From Rhodopseudomonas palustris (lineage in GTDB: Bacteria; Pseudomonadota; Alphaproteobacteria; Rhizobiales; Xanthobacteraceae), in NCBI RefSeq assembly GCF_003591005.1, contig NZ_QYYD01000015.1, positions 1 to 64,000 of the forward strand: 64,000 nt of DNA, in the 5' to 3' direction. The notes beneath the pieces are model-generated. The model saw only the letters and a list, made by a program, of their open reading frames with translations, was not told the DNA's origin and made no database searches. Positions within the stretch are counted from its first letter, which is position 1. Each line of letters starts with the position of its first letter. This document shows positions 37,219 to 45,477 of the stretch, one piece after another. The position numbers and the translations under genes are program-made.

Positions 37219-37313
37219 CGTGATTGCTGAGTTGTGAGTGCGGAATTGTGACTGGGAAGTCGCGACGTTGAGGTTGTGCTTGGCGGGACGCCGGCGACGC
37301 CCCCGGACTTGGT

Positions 37314-37610
37314 TCATTCAGGCTGACCCGCCGGGACGACGAGCCGTAGCAGCTGGTCGGGATCGATCATGATGGAAACCATGACACCGGCATAAACCAG
37401 CACAGCAGCGGCATTCAGGCAGCTCGTCCCGTTGAGGCGACTACGCAGAGAAATACCGATGAGCGCAATGCCCGCTGCAGCGACGAACAGAAGAGATACC
37501 ACCGCAGGTGTCACAGCATCCGCCGGAACGAGTGTGCGCAGCGCCAGCGTGAGGCCGAGCAGAGCCGCCAGGGCGGCGACGACAGCGATCTTCACGCGAT
37601 CTGCGGACAT
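37314..37610 (-). CDS. small membrane protein (hypothetical)
   Basis: 98 residues with three hydrophobic segments (VAALAALLGLTLALRTL; VVSLLFVAAAGIALIGISL; LNAAAVLVYAGVMVSIMI). A GAGGAAATC ribosome-binding site before the ATG supports it. I recognise no family. It diverges from the oligoendopeptidase gene. Confidence 0.68.
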   Translation of the reverse strand: MSADRVKIAVVAALAALLGLTLALRTLVPADAVTPAVVSLLFVAAAGIALIGISLRSRLNGTSCLNAAAVLVYAGVMVSIMIDPDQLLRLVVPAGQPE

Positions 37611-37813
37611 GATTTCCTCGAAAGCTCACCACAAGTCGTAGTGGTGGGCCGCACTGCGTTCAAGCGTCGCAGGCGCGCCGCCTTGTCGCAGGGCCGCCCC
37701 TCGTCGTGGCCGCTTAGGCCGATGGAACTTCGCCTTGAAAGAGCCGCTTGCGGAGGCCACGTTGTGGCTTGTAGCGTTTTGCAGAGCAATTGAAGCCGTC
37801 GACGAAAGTTTCC

Positions 37814-39772
37814 ATGCCGAAAACAGCCACCTCCCGCGTCGCCAAGAAGTCTCCGAAACAATCCGCAAAGCAGTCTGCGAAGCCCTCCGCCAAGGCGGCC
37901 AAAGCCGTCAAAACCGGCGCGAAGCCATCAGCCAAGGCGGCCGTCCGCAAGGCCGTTCCGGGCAAGGCGGTCGCCAAGAAAGCCACGCCGCTGAAGGCTG
38001 CGAAGCTGCCCGAATGGAATCTGGCCGATCTTTATCCGGCGATTGACGCGCCGGGAGTCGCCGCCGATCTCGACAAGCTCGACGCCGACTGCGCCTCATT
38101 CGAAGCGGACTACAAAGGCAAGCTCGCCGAGGAAACGGCGAAGGACGGCGGCGGCGCATGGCTCGCCGGCGCGGTGAAGCGCTACGAGGCGATCGAGGAT
38201 CTGGCCGGCCGGCTCGGCTCCTATGCGGGGCTGGTGCATGCCGGCGACAGCGTCGATCCGGTGAAGTCGAAATTCTACGGCGACGTCTCCGAGCGGCTGA
38301 CCGCGGCGTCGATCCATCTCTTGTTCTTCACGCTCGAGCTCAACCGCGTCGACGATGCGGTGCTGGAGCAGGCGATGGAGACGCCGGAGCTCGGCCACTA
38401 TCGGCCGTGGATCGAGGATCTGCGCAAGGACAAGCCGTATCAGCTCGAGGACCGCGTCGAGCAGCTGTTCCACGAGAAGTCGCAGACCGGCTACGGCGCC
38501 TTCAACCGGCTGTTCGACCAGACCATCTCGGCGCTGCGCTTCAAGGTCGGCGGCAAGGAGCTGGCGATCGAGCCGACGCTGAACATGTTGCAGGACCGCG
38601 CGCCAGCGACGCGCAAGGTGGCGGCCGAGGCGCTCGCCAAGACCTTCAAGGCCAACGAGCGCACCTTCGCGCTGATCACCAACACGCTCGCCAAGGACAA
38701 GGAAATTTCCGACCGCTGGCGCGGCTTCGAGGATGTCGCCGATAGCCGGCATCTCAACAACCGCGTCGAGCGCGAAGTCGTCGATGCGCTGGTCGCCTCG
38801 GTGCGCGGCGCTTATCCCAAACTGTCGCACCGCTACTACAAGCTCAAGGCCGGCTGGTTCGGCAAGAAGAAGCTGCCCTATTGGGATCGCAACGCGCCGC
38901 TGCCGTTTGCCGCCACCGGCACGATCGGCTGGCCGGAAGCCCGCAACATGGTGCTGACCGCCTACAACGCGTTCTCGCCGGAGATGGCGCGGATCGCCGA
39001 GCGGTTCTTCACCGATCGCTGGATCGACGCGCCGGTGCGGCCCGGCAAGGCGCCGGGCGCATTCTCGCATCCGACCACGCCTTCGGCGCATCCCTATGTG
39101 CTGATGAACTACCAGGGCAAGCCACGCGACGTGATGACGCTCGCCCATGAGCTCGGTCACGGCGTTCACCAGGTGCTCGCCGCCGGCAACGGCGCGCTGA
39201 TGGCGCCGACGCCGCTGACGCTGGCCGAAACCGCCAGCGTGTTCGGCGAGATGCTGACCTTCCGCCGGCTGCTCGGAGAGACCAAGAACGCCAAGCAGCG
39301 CCAGGCGCTGCTCGCCGGCAAGGTCGAGGACATGATCAACACGGTGGTCCGGCAGATCGCGTTCTACTCGTTCGAGCGGGCGATCCACACCGAACGCCGC
39401 AGCGGCGAACTCACCGCGCAGCGGATCGGCGAGATCTGGCTCAGCGTGCAGCACGAGAGCCTCGGGCCGGCGATCGAGATCAAGCCCGGCTACGAGAGCT
39501 TCTGGATGTACATTCCGCACTTCATCCATTCGCCGTTCTACGTCTACGCTTATGCGTTCGGCGACTGCCTGGTGAACTCGCTCTACGCCGTCTACGAGCA
39601 CGCCCAGGAAGGCTTTGCCGAGCGCTATCTCGCGATGCTCTCCGCCGGCGGCACCAAGCACTATTCCGAACTGCTCGCCCCGTTCGGCCTCGACGCCAAG
39701 GACCCCAGCTTCTGGGACGGCGGCCTGTCGGTGATCGCCGGCATGATCGATGAGCTGGAGGCGATGGGGTAG
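37814..39772 (+). CDS. pepF: M3-family oligoendopeptidase (PepF-like)
   Basis: 652 residues. The zinc motif HELGHGVHQ (about residue 445) and the later EMLTF..E segment show an active M3 metallopeptidase that cuts oligopeptides in the cytosol. The first about 65 residues are a Lys/Ala-rich, histone-H1-like tail (repeats of SAK and AKAAK) before the normal PepF start LPEWNLADLYP. I chose ATG 37814; a TTG at 37790 would add eight residues. PepF proteins normally have no such tail. Confidence 0.93.
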   Translation: MPKTATSRVAKKSPKQSAKQSAKPSAKAAKAVKTGAKPSAKAAVRKAVPGKAVAKKATPLKAAKLPEWNLADLYPAIDAPGVAADLDKLDADCASFEADYKGKLAEETAKDGGGAWLAGAVKRYEAIEDLAGRLGSYAGLVHAGDSVDPVKSKFYGDVSERLTAASIHLLFFTLELNRVDDAVLEQAMETPELGHYRPWIEDLRKDKPYQLEDRVEQLFHEKSQTGYGAFNRLFDQTISALRFKVGGKELAIEPTLNMLQDRAPATRKVAAEALAKTFKANERTFALITNTLAKDKEISDRWRGFEDVADSRHLNNRVEREVVDALVASVRGAYPKLSHRYYKLKAGWFGKKKLPYWDRNAPLPFAATGTIGWPEARNMVLTAYNAFSPEMARIAERFFTDRWIDAPVRPGKAPGAFSHPTTPSAHPYVLMNYQGKPRDVMTLAHELGHGVHQVLAAGNGALMAPTPLTLAETASVFGEMLTFRRLLGETKNAKQRQALLAGKVEDMINTVVRQIAFYSFERAIHTERRSGELTAQRIGEIWLSVQHESLGPAIEIKPGYESFWMYIPHFIHSPFYVYAYAFGDCLVNSLYAVYEHAQEGFAERYLAMLSAGGTKHYSELLAPFGLDAKDPSFWDGGLSVIAGMIDELEAMG

Positions 39773-39788
39773 GGCCTTCGGGCTGTAT

Positions 39789-39844
39789 TACATCTGTTGA
39801 ACGGAACGAAAGCTCGTGTTATACAGATGTATGACACGAGCTTT
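39789..39844 (+). promoter_or_regulatory. promoter and interlocked operators of the AbrB/Doc pair
   Basis: A near-consensus promoter, TTGAAC (39797-39802), 17 bases, TATACA (39820-39825). Two perfect inverted repeats overlap it and each other: TACATCTGT (39789-39797) with ACAGATGTA (39823-39831), and AAAGCTCGTGT (39809-39819) with ACACGAGCTTT (39834-39844). The second, followed by TTTTG, could also end the pepF transcript. Confidence 0.65.
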
Positions 39845-39919
39845 TGTATATTCAGATCGATTTTCAGCAGGCTTGGTTTTCCAACACCCGCAGCTGTGCG
39901 CACCCCATGAGAGGCTCAC

Positions 39920-40144
39920 ATGAAAATCGAGATCAAGAAGATTGGAAACTCCGACGGCTTGTTGCTGCCAAAGGAGCTGATGCAGCGGCTCGACCTCAAG
40001 CGCGGGCAGGAGTTGCACATCACCGAACTGCCAGGCGGTGGCTTTCAGGCTATGCCCTACGATCCGGATTTCGAGCGGACCTTGGAGATCGCCGACGAGG
40101 TGATGGACCAATACAAGGACACGCTCGCCGCGCTGGCGAAATGA
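39920..40144 (+). CDS. AbrB/MazE-type antitoxin
   Basis: 74 residues: swapped-hairpin AbrB DNA-binding domain at the N-terminus (KIEIKKIGNSDGLLLPKELMQRLDLKRGQELHIT in pieces) and a C-terminal helix (DFERTLEIADEVMDQYKDTLAALAK) that resembles the Phd tail that blocks Doc. It lies 12 bases before a doc gene, so it is the antitoxin of that pair. Good ribosome-binding site (GAGAGGC). Confidence 0.88.
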   Translation: MKIEIKKIGNSDGLLLPKELMQRLDLKRGQELHITELPGGGFQAMPYDPDFERTLEIADEVMDQYKDTLAALAK

Positions 40145-40156
40145 TGGGAGCTGCCC

Positions 40157-40552
40157 ATGAGCGAGCCGTCCGAGCCGCTCTGGATCACCTACGAGCAGGC
40201 AATCGCGATGCATGCCCGACAGCTGCGCCGTTTCGGCGGGGCGCCAGGCTTGCGCGACGAAGGCATGCTGCGCTCGGCGCTGGAGCGGCCGATCAACAAA
40301 TGGCGCTACGAGCAGGCCGAACTGCCTGAGCTCGCCGCCGCCTATGCGTTCGGCCTCGCCCGCAACCACGCCTTTGTCGACGGCAACAAGCGGATCGCCT
40401 TCATGGCGATGATGGTGTTTCTCGCCAAAAACGGCGTGCGGTTTGCGCCTGAGCCGGCGCACGCCACGTCGATCATCCTCTCCCTCGCCGCCGGTGAGGT
40501 CAGCGAACCATCGCTGACGCGGTGGATCAGGGACAATTGGCCCGACGCCTAG
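40157..40552 (+). CDS. doc: Doc-type (Fic-fold) toxin
   Basis: 131 residues with the Doc version of the Fic motif, HAFVDGNKRIAF (about residues 72-83); Doc enzymes phosphorylate elongation factor Tu and stop translation. The length and the death-on-curing family start (ITYEQAIAMHARQLRRFGG) agree. Classic partner Phd is replaced by an AbrB-type antitoxin. Confidence 0.93.
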   Translation: MSEPSEPLWITYEQAIAMHARQLRRFGGAPGLRDEGMLRSALERPINKWRYEQAELPELAAAYAFGLARNHAFVDGNKRIAFMAMMVFLAKNGVRFAPEPAHATSIILSLAAGEVSEPSLTRWIRDNWPDA

Positions 40553-41077
40553 GTCGCCTCCTCATTTAATTGAAGCGCTATCGGCCTTTCCACATGCACT
40601 GAGTCCTCATCCTGAGGAGCCCGGCGCAAGCCGGGCGTCTCGAAGGATGGGGCAACGCATCACCTGCGGCCATGGTTCGAGACGGCGCTGCGCGCCTCCT
40701 CACCATGAGGTCGTGCTTCTGGCAGAGGCGTGGATGCCCGGCACAAGGCCGGGCATGACGGGGAGGGGGCGGTGGGCAATCGCTATGGCTGAGGTTTTCG
40801 GTCGGCCGAAGCACGTGCTCGCGGCCTCAGAATGGTACGTCGGCTCGCTCGATCTGGCTCGCCCACCGCCCCACGGAATAATCACTCAGCTGTAGCAAGT
40901 GCCTTGTAGGAGCTTGTTATCGCGGCGTGTTCCGATCACACTAGGGTATGGGAGGAGCGGCTAGACTTTGGGATGAACCCAAAGTGGTTAGGGCTATCAT
41001 TGCTGCAGTGCCGTTGCTCCCGCAATAAGATTGCGCTAATTGCATCCCCGCTTCTCGAACATTGTCCGGAGAGACGA
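40553..41077. repeat. 525-base gap: composite dispersed repeat
   Basis: 40568-40764 is a composite repeat: TTGAAGCGCTATCG, GAGTCCTCATCCTGAGGAGC, GCCGGGCGTCTCGAAGGATG, GGTTCGAGACGGCGC and a final GTGGATGCCCGGCACAAGGCCGGGCATGAC hairpin. Pieces recur at 175-302, 18514-18717 and (inverted) 46399-46648. The rest up to 41077 holds the promoter of the oxidase subunit IV gene but nothing I can name. Confidence 0.75.
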
Positions 41078-41230
41078 ATGGCAGAGCATCGCGAAGTCGC
41101 CTACACGACCGCCGCTGGTAACGACTACGCCGCGCATGAGCAGACCTATGAAGGTTTTATCAAGCTGGTGAAGTACGGCACCGCCGCCGTCATCGTGATC
41201 GTGGCGATGATGGCGATTTTCCTGACTTGA
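41078..41230 (+). CDS. aa3-type cytochrome c oxidase subunit IV
   Basis: 50 residues: a soluble N-terminus (MAEHREVAYTTAAGNDYAAHEQTYEGF) and one membrane segment (LVKYGTAAVIVIVAMMAIFL). This is the short bacterial subunit IV of aa3 oxidases. It is encoded before the transhydrogenase genes, as in related genomes, not with the other oxidase subunits. GGAGAG site before ATG 41078. Confidence 0.85.
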   Translation: MAEHREVAYTTAAGNDYAAHEQTYEGFIKLVKYGTAAVIVIVAMMAIFLT

Positions 41231-41422
41231 TTTGTGTTGGAAGGCGCCGCACCACGCGACGCTCTCCTGGGGCTGGTCTCGGCAACGTGGTGTCCGGGGG
41301 CCGTCACGGCCAGCTTCTGACCTGAACTGAGCGCGCATCCCGGTTCAAAACCGGTCCCACTTTTGCGGGGTGCGTGCCGATCTCGCTCGCTCACGCGCGT
41401 GCTTCGCGCCGCCGGAGGCCTC

Positions 41423-42550
41423 ATGAAGATTGCTGTTGCCAAAGAACAAGACCCTGCCGAGCCGCGCGTCGCTGCGACGCCGGACACGGTGAAGAAACTC
41501 AAAGCGCTCGGCGCCGAGGTCGCGATCGAGCCCGGTGCGGGCCTCAAGTCGGGCCTGCCCGACGCCGACTATGCGGCGGTGGGCGCCACCGTCGCGGCCG
41601 ACGCGCTGAGCGGCGCCGACGTGGTGCTGAAGGTCAAGCGGCCGGAAGCCGCTGAACTGTCCGCCTATAAGCGCGGGGCGCTGGTGCTGGCGATCATGGA
41701 CCCCTACGGCAACGACGCGGCGCTGAAGGCGATGGCCGATGCCGGCGTCACCGCTTTCGCGATGGAGCTGATGCCGCGCATCACCCGCGCCCAGGTGATG
41801 GACGTGCTGTCGAGCCAGGCCAATTTGGCCGGCTATCGCGCCGTGATCGACGGCGCCGAGCAGTTCGGCCGTGTCTTCCCGATGATGATGACCGCGGCCG
41901 GCACCGTGCCCGCCGCCAAGGTGTTCATCATGGGCGTCGGCGTCGCCGGCCTGCAGGCGATCGCCACCGCGCGCCGGCTCGGCGCCATCGTCACCGCCAC
42001 CGACGTGCGCCCCGCCACCAAGGAACAGGTCGAGAGCCTGGGCGCCAAATTCCTCGCCGTCGAGGACGAGGAGTTCAAGAACGCCCAGACCGCCGGCGGC
42101 TACGCCAAGGAAATGTCGAAAGAATATCAGGCCAAGCAGGCCGCGCTCACCGCCGAACACATCAAGAAGCAGGACATCGTCATCACCACCGCGCTGATTC
42201 CGGGCCGGCCCGCGCCGCGCCTGGTCACCGCCGAAATGGTGAAGTCGATGAAGCCGGGTTCGGTGCTGGTCGATCTCGCGGTCGAGCGCGGCGGCAACGT
42301 CGAAGGCGCGCTGCCCGGTCAGGTGGTCGAGACAAATGGCGTCAGGATCGTCGGCTACACCAACGTCGCCGGCCGCGTCGCGGCCTCGGCCTCGAGCCTC
42401 TATGCCCGCAACCTGCTCAGCTTCTTCGAGACCATGGTCAATAAGGAGAAGGCGCTCGCGGTTAACTGGGACGACGAGCTGGTCAAGGCGACCGCGCTGA
42501 CGCGCGACGGCGCCGTGATCCACCCGAACTTCCAGCCGAAGTCGGCTTAA
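41423..42550 (+). CDS. pntAA: NAD(P) transhydrogenase alpha subunit 1
   Basis: 375 residues: the soluble NAD(H)-binding domain I of the proton-translocating transhydrogenase. It starts MKIAVAKEQDPAEPRVAATPDTV (alanine dehydrogenase-like fold) and has the nucleotide motif GVGVAGLQAIATARRLGA (about residue 172). Alpha is split in two genes here, as usual in alphaproteobacteria. Start at ATG 41423 with a GGAGG site; an in-frame start at 41363 is rejected. A small CCGGTT-CAA-AACCGG hairpin lies at 41340-41354. Confidence 0.95.
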   Translation: MKIAVAKEQDPAEPRVAATPDTVKKLKALGAEVAIEPGAGLKSGLPDADYAAVGATVAADALSGADVVLKVKRPEAAELSAYKRGALVLAIMDPYGNDAALKAMADAGVTAFAMELMPRITRAQVMDVLSSQANLAGYRAVIDGAEQFGRVFPMMMTAAGTVPAAKVFIMGVGVAGLQAIATARRLGAIVTATDVRPATKEQVESLGAKFLAVEDEEFKNAQTAGGYAKEMSKEYQAKQAALTAEHIKKQDIVITTALIPGRPAPRLVTAEMVKSMKPGSVLVDLAVERGGNVEGALPGQVVETNGVRIVGYTNVAGRVAASASSLYARNLLSFFETMVNKEKALAVNWDDELVKATALTRDGAVIHPNFQPKSA

Positions 42551-42574
42551 CGCGACCGCTTAAGGAGAGTTGTG

Positions 42575-42898
42575 ATGGAGCATGTTGTTCAAGCGGTCGA
42601 TCCGTTCGTGTTTCGGCTGTCGATTTTCGTTCTCGCCGTTTTCGTCGGCTACTTCGTGGTGTGGTCGGTGACCCCGGCGCTGCACACGCCGCTGATGTCG
42701 GTCACCAACGCGATCTCGTCGGTGATCGTGGTCGGTGCGCTGCTCGCTGTCGGCGTGTCGCTGGCCGGCAATGATAACGGTCCGTTGTGGGCGCGCGGCT
42801 TCGGCTTCGTCGCGCTGATCTTTGCGTGTATCAACATCTTCGGCGGCTTCCTTGTCACCCAGCGCATGCTGGCGATGTACAAGAAAAAGCAGAAGTGA
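42575..42898 (+). CDS. pntAB: NAD(P) transhydrogenase alpha subunit 2 (membrane)
   Basis: 107 residues with three membrane helices ([54 protein letters not shown]). It forms part of the proton channel with PntB. Start at ATG 42575, seven bases after AAGGAG; a GTG directly before it is also possible. 24 bases after pntAA and 13 before pntB: one operon. Confidence 0.94.
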   Translation: MEHVVQAVDPFVFRLSIFVLAVFVGYFVVWSVTPALHTPLMSVTNAISSVIVVGALLAVGVSLAGNDNGPLWARGFGFVALIFACINIFGGFLVTQRMLAMYKKKQK

Positions 42899-42911
42899 GT
42901 AGGGGCCGTCG

Positions 42912-44318
42912 ATGAGCGCTAATCTCTCCGCATTTCTGTATCTGGTCGCAGGCGTCCTGTTCATTCTGGCGCTGCGCGGCCTGTCATCCCCGGCCACCAG
43001 CCGTCAGGGCAACCTGATGGGCATGAGCGGCATGGCGATCGCCATCGTCACCACGCTCGCCGGGCATCCGCCGGCCGATCTGCTCGGCTGGGTCTTGGTG
43101 ATCGCCGGCATCGGCATCGGCGGCGCCATCGGCGCCGTCATCGCCAAGAAGGTGCCGATGACCTCGATGCCCGAGCTGGTCGCCGCCTTTCACTCGCTGG
43201 TCGGCATGGCGGCGGTGCTGGTCGCCGCCGGCGCGTTCTACGCACCCGGCGCGTTCGACATCGGCGAGCGCGGCAACATCCACGCCCAGAGCCTGATCGA
43301 AATGTCGCTCGGCGTCGCAATCGGCGCGCTGACATTCACCGGCTCGGTGATCGCCTTCATGAAGCTGTCGGGACGGATGAGCGGTGCGCCGATCATCCTG
43401 CCGGCGCGGCATGCGGTGAACATCGCGCTCGGCGTGCTGATGTTCGCGGCGATCGTCTACATGGTGATCACGCAGAGCGAAGTGGCGTTCTGGGTCATCA
43501 CCGCCGTCGCCCTGCTGCTCGGCATTTTGATCATCATCCCGATCGGCGGCGCCGACATGCCGGTGGTGATCTCGATGCTCAACTCCTATTCGGGGTGGGC
43601 CGCAGCCGGCATCGGCTTCACGCTCGGCAACTCGGCGCTGATCATCACCGGCGCGCTGGTCGGCTCCTCGGGTGCGATCCTGTCCTATATCATGTGCAAG
43701 GGCATGAATCGCTCCTTCATCTCGGTGATCCTCGGCGGCTTCGGCGGCGAAACCGCCGCGGCTGGCGGCGGCGCCGGCGGCGAACAGCGCCCGGCCAAGC
43801 TCGGCTCGGCGGACGATGCGGCCTTCATCATGAAGAATGCCTCCAAGGTCATCATCGTGCCGGGCTACGGCATGGCGGTGGCGCAGGCCCAGCACGCGCT
43901 GCGCGAAATGGCCGACACGCTGAAGAAGGAAGGCGTCGAGGTGAAGTACGCGATTCATCCGGTCGCCGGCCGTATGCCGGGCCACATGAACGTGCTGCTC
44001 GCCGAAGCCAACGTGCCCTACGACGAGGTGTTCGAACTCGAGGACATCAACTCCGAGTTCGCCCAGTCGGACGTCGCCTTCGTGATCGGCGCCAACGACG
44101 TCACCAACCCGGCCGCCGAAGACGATTCGTCGTCGCCGATCTACGGCATGCCGGTGCTGCAGGTCTGGAAGGCCGGCACGGTGATGTTCATCAAGCGGTC
44201 GCTCGCGTCGGGTTATGCCGGCATCGACAACCCGCTGTTCTATCGCGACAACACCATGATGCTGCTCGGCGACGCCAAGAAGATGACCGAGAACATCGTC
44301 AAGGCCATGGCGCACTAA
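42912..44318 (+). CDS. pntB: NAD(P) transhydrogenase beta subunit
   Basis: 468 residues: about nine membrane helices (to about residue 270), then a linker (AAAGGGAGGEQRP) and the soluble NADP(H)-binding domain III with VIIVPGYGMAVAQAQHALREM (about 305) and PVAGRMPGHMNVLLAEANVPYD. Together with PntAA/AB it uses the proton gradient to make NADPH. A strong terminator follows. Confidence 0.96.
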   Translation: MSANLSAFLYLVAGVLFILALRGLSSPATSRQGNLMGMSGMAIAIVTTLAGHPPADLLGWVLVIAGIGIGGAIGAVIAKKVPMTSMPELVAAFHSLVGMAAVLVAAGAFYAPGAFDIGERGNIHAQSLIEMSLGVAIGALTFTGSVIAFMKLSGRMSGAPIILPARHAVNIALGVLMFAAIVYMVITQSEVAFWVITAVALLLGILIIIPIGGADMPVVISMLNSYSGWAAAGIGFTLGNSALIITGALVGSSGAILSYIMCKGMNRSFISVILGGFGGETAAAGGGAGGEQRPAKLGSADDAAFIMKNASKVIIVPGYGMAVAQAQHALREMADTLKKEGVEVKYAIHPVAGRMPGHMNVLLAEANVPYDEVFELEDINSEFAQSDVAFVIGANDVTNPAAEDDSSSPIYGMPVLQVWKAGTVMFIKRSLASGYAGIDNPLFYRDNTMMLLGDAKKMTENIVKAMAH

Positions 44319-44341
44319 GCGCCGGCGCTGAGCCAGAAACG

Positions 44342-44372
44342 AAACGCCCGGCTGTGAAGCCGGGCGTTTTTG
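44342..44372 (+). terminator. rho-independent terminator of the pnt operon
   Basis: 11-base stem AAACGCCCGGC (44342-44352), loop TGTGAA, GCCGGGCGTTT (44359-44369), then further Ts. About 24 bases after the pntB stop. Confidence 0.92.
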
Positions 44373-44392
44373 TTTGGCCACTCACCTCTCTC

Positions 44393-44475
44393 CGTCATTG
44401 CGAGGAGCGAAGCGACGAAGCAATCCAGTGCCGCGTGCGGGGCTCCTGGATTGCTTCGCTTCGCTCGCAATGACG
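44393..44475. repeat. palindromic repeat, 'CGTCATTGCGAGGAGC' family
   Basis: 83 bases: CGTCATTGCGAGGAGCGAAGCGACGAAGCAATCCAG in two halves, a short centre, then CTGGATTGCTTCGCTTCG and CTCGCAATGACG. It is nearly the same as the copy at 4433-4518 and can form one long hairpin. Confidence 0.88.
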
Positions 44476-44487
44476 GGGATAGGTCTT

Positions 44488-44865
44488 TCACCCCATCGGA
44501 TGCATCACGCAGAGCTTGTTGCCGTCAGGGTCGCGCAGGTAGGCGAGGTAGAGTTTTCGTTCACCCATCGCGCGGATGCCGGGCGGGTCCTCGCAGGGGG
44601 TGGCGCCGATGGCGACGCCGGTGGCGTGCCAGGCGTCGGCTTCTTCCTTCGATTTGGCGAGGAAGCCGATGGTGCCGCCGTTGGCGGCGGTCGCCGGCTC
44701 ACCGTTGATCGGCTTCGACACTGCGAATGTCCCGGTCTTGGTCCGGTAGAAGATCCGGTGCCGGTCGACCACCGCCGGCGCCACGCCGAGCGTGCCGAGC
44801 AGCTTGTCGTAGAACGACTTGGCGGCGTCGAGATCGTTGGTGCCGATCATGATGTGCGAAAACAT
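44488..44865 (-). CDS. glyoxalase/bleomycin-resistance family protein (VOC)
   Basis: 125 residues, one vicinal-oxygen-chelate domain: MFSHIMIGTNDLDAAKSFYDKLLGTLG at the start, TIGFLAKSKEEADAWHATGVAIG in the middle and RDPDGNKLCVMH at the end. Substrate is unknown (lyase, dioxygenase or binding protein). Start at ATG 44865 after AAGGGAG; the frame stays open upstream over the antisense of the cupin, which I rejected. Confidence 0.9.
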   Translation of the reverse strand: MFSHIMIGTNDLDAAKSFYDKLLGTLGVAPAVVDRHRIFYRTKTGTFAVSKPINGEPATAANGGTIGFLAKSKEEADAWHATGVAIGATPCEDPPGIRAMGERKLYLAYLRDPDGNKLCVMHPMG

Positions 44866-45042
44866 GGCGCTCCCTTTTCTTGGTTGTTGTCTCATCGCGA
44901 AGATGACGCGCGGATCATACCGATCCGGCGCGGTTTGGCGAGATGCGAGCGATCGGTCCCGCGCTCGGCTTGGCACGTGCACCGGAGGCGGCGGATTCAT
45001 GGTATCCCTGCAGGGTGCACTCCGATCAGGAAGGACAAGACC

Positions 45043-45330
45043 ATGCCGCTCGCCGCCACCTCCAATGTTCAGATCGACAATGACGAGGTGCGGGTCACCG
45101 AGTGGCGGCTGGCGCCCGGCGCCGCTACCGGCCATCACACCCACGGCATGGACTACGTCATCGTCCCGGTGGCGGACGGCGACATGACCATCGTAGCGCC
45201 GGATGGCAGCCGCTCGATCGCCAAGCTGAAAGCCGGCCAGTCGTACTTCCGCAAGGCCGGCGTCGAGCACGACGTGCTCAATGAATCCACAGCCGAGATC
45301 GTATTTCTCGAGGTCGAGCTCAAGGCTTAA
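45043..45330 (+). CDS. small cupin-domain protein
   Basis: 95 residues, one cupin barrel. Metal-binding pattern: GHHTHGMDYVIVPV (His-x-His and later Asp/Glu positions) and the second motif's KAGVEHDVLNES. Enzyme or sensor role unknown. Good AGGAAGG site before ATG 45043. Divergent from the VOC protein. Confidence 0.88.
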   Translation: MPLAATSNVQIDNDEVRVTEWRLAPGAATGHHTHGMDYVIVPVADGDMTIVAPDGSRSIAKLKAGQSYFRKAGVEHDVLNESTAEIVFLEVELKA

Positions 45331-45477
45331 CCGCGCGTTAAGGCGCTGGGCAGAGCTATAGACGGGCGGCGCGGCGGGGCGTCGGGCGGGCGCGTCCGAT
45401 GTCACCGAGAGGTCGCAGTTGATCCCTGAATCAGCCTCAAATATCGAGCATCAAGCGCACGGGGAAGAGGCCCGTCC

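Noticed and set aside
37145-37313. Manganese (yybP-ykoY) riboswitch before the TerC gene
   Set aside because: Stems are present, but I could not locate the conserved core; kept only as an unspecified leader.
40670-40712. tRNA T-arm-like GGTTCGAGAC
   Set aside because: Part of the dispersed repeat; no acceptor stem, D-arm or anticodon arm can be formed.
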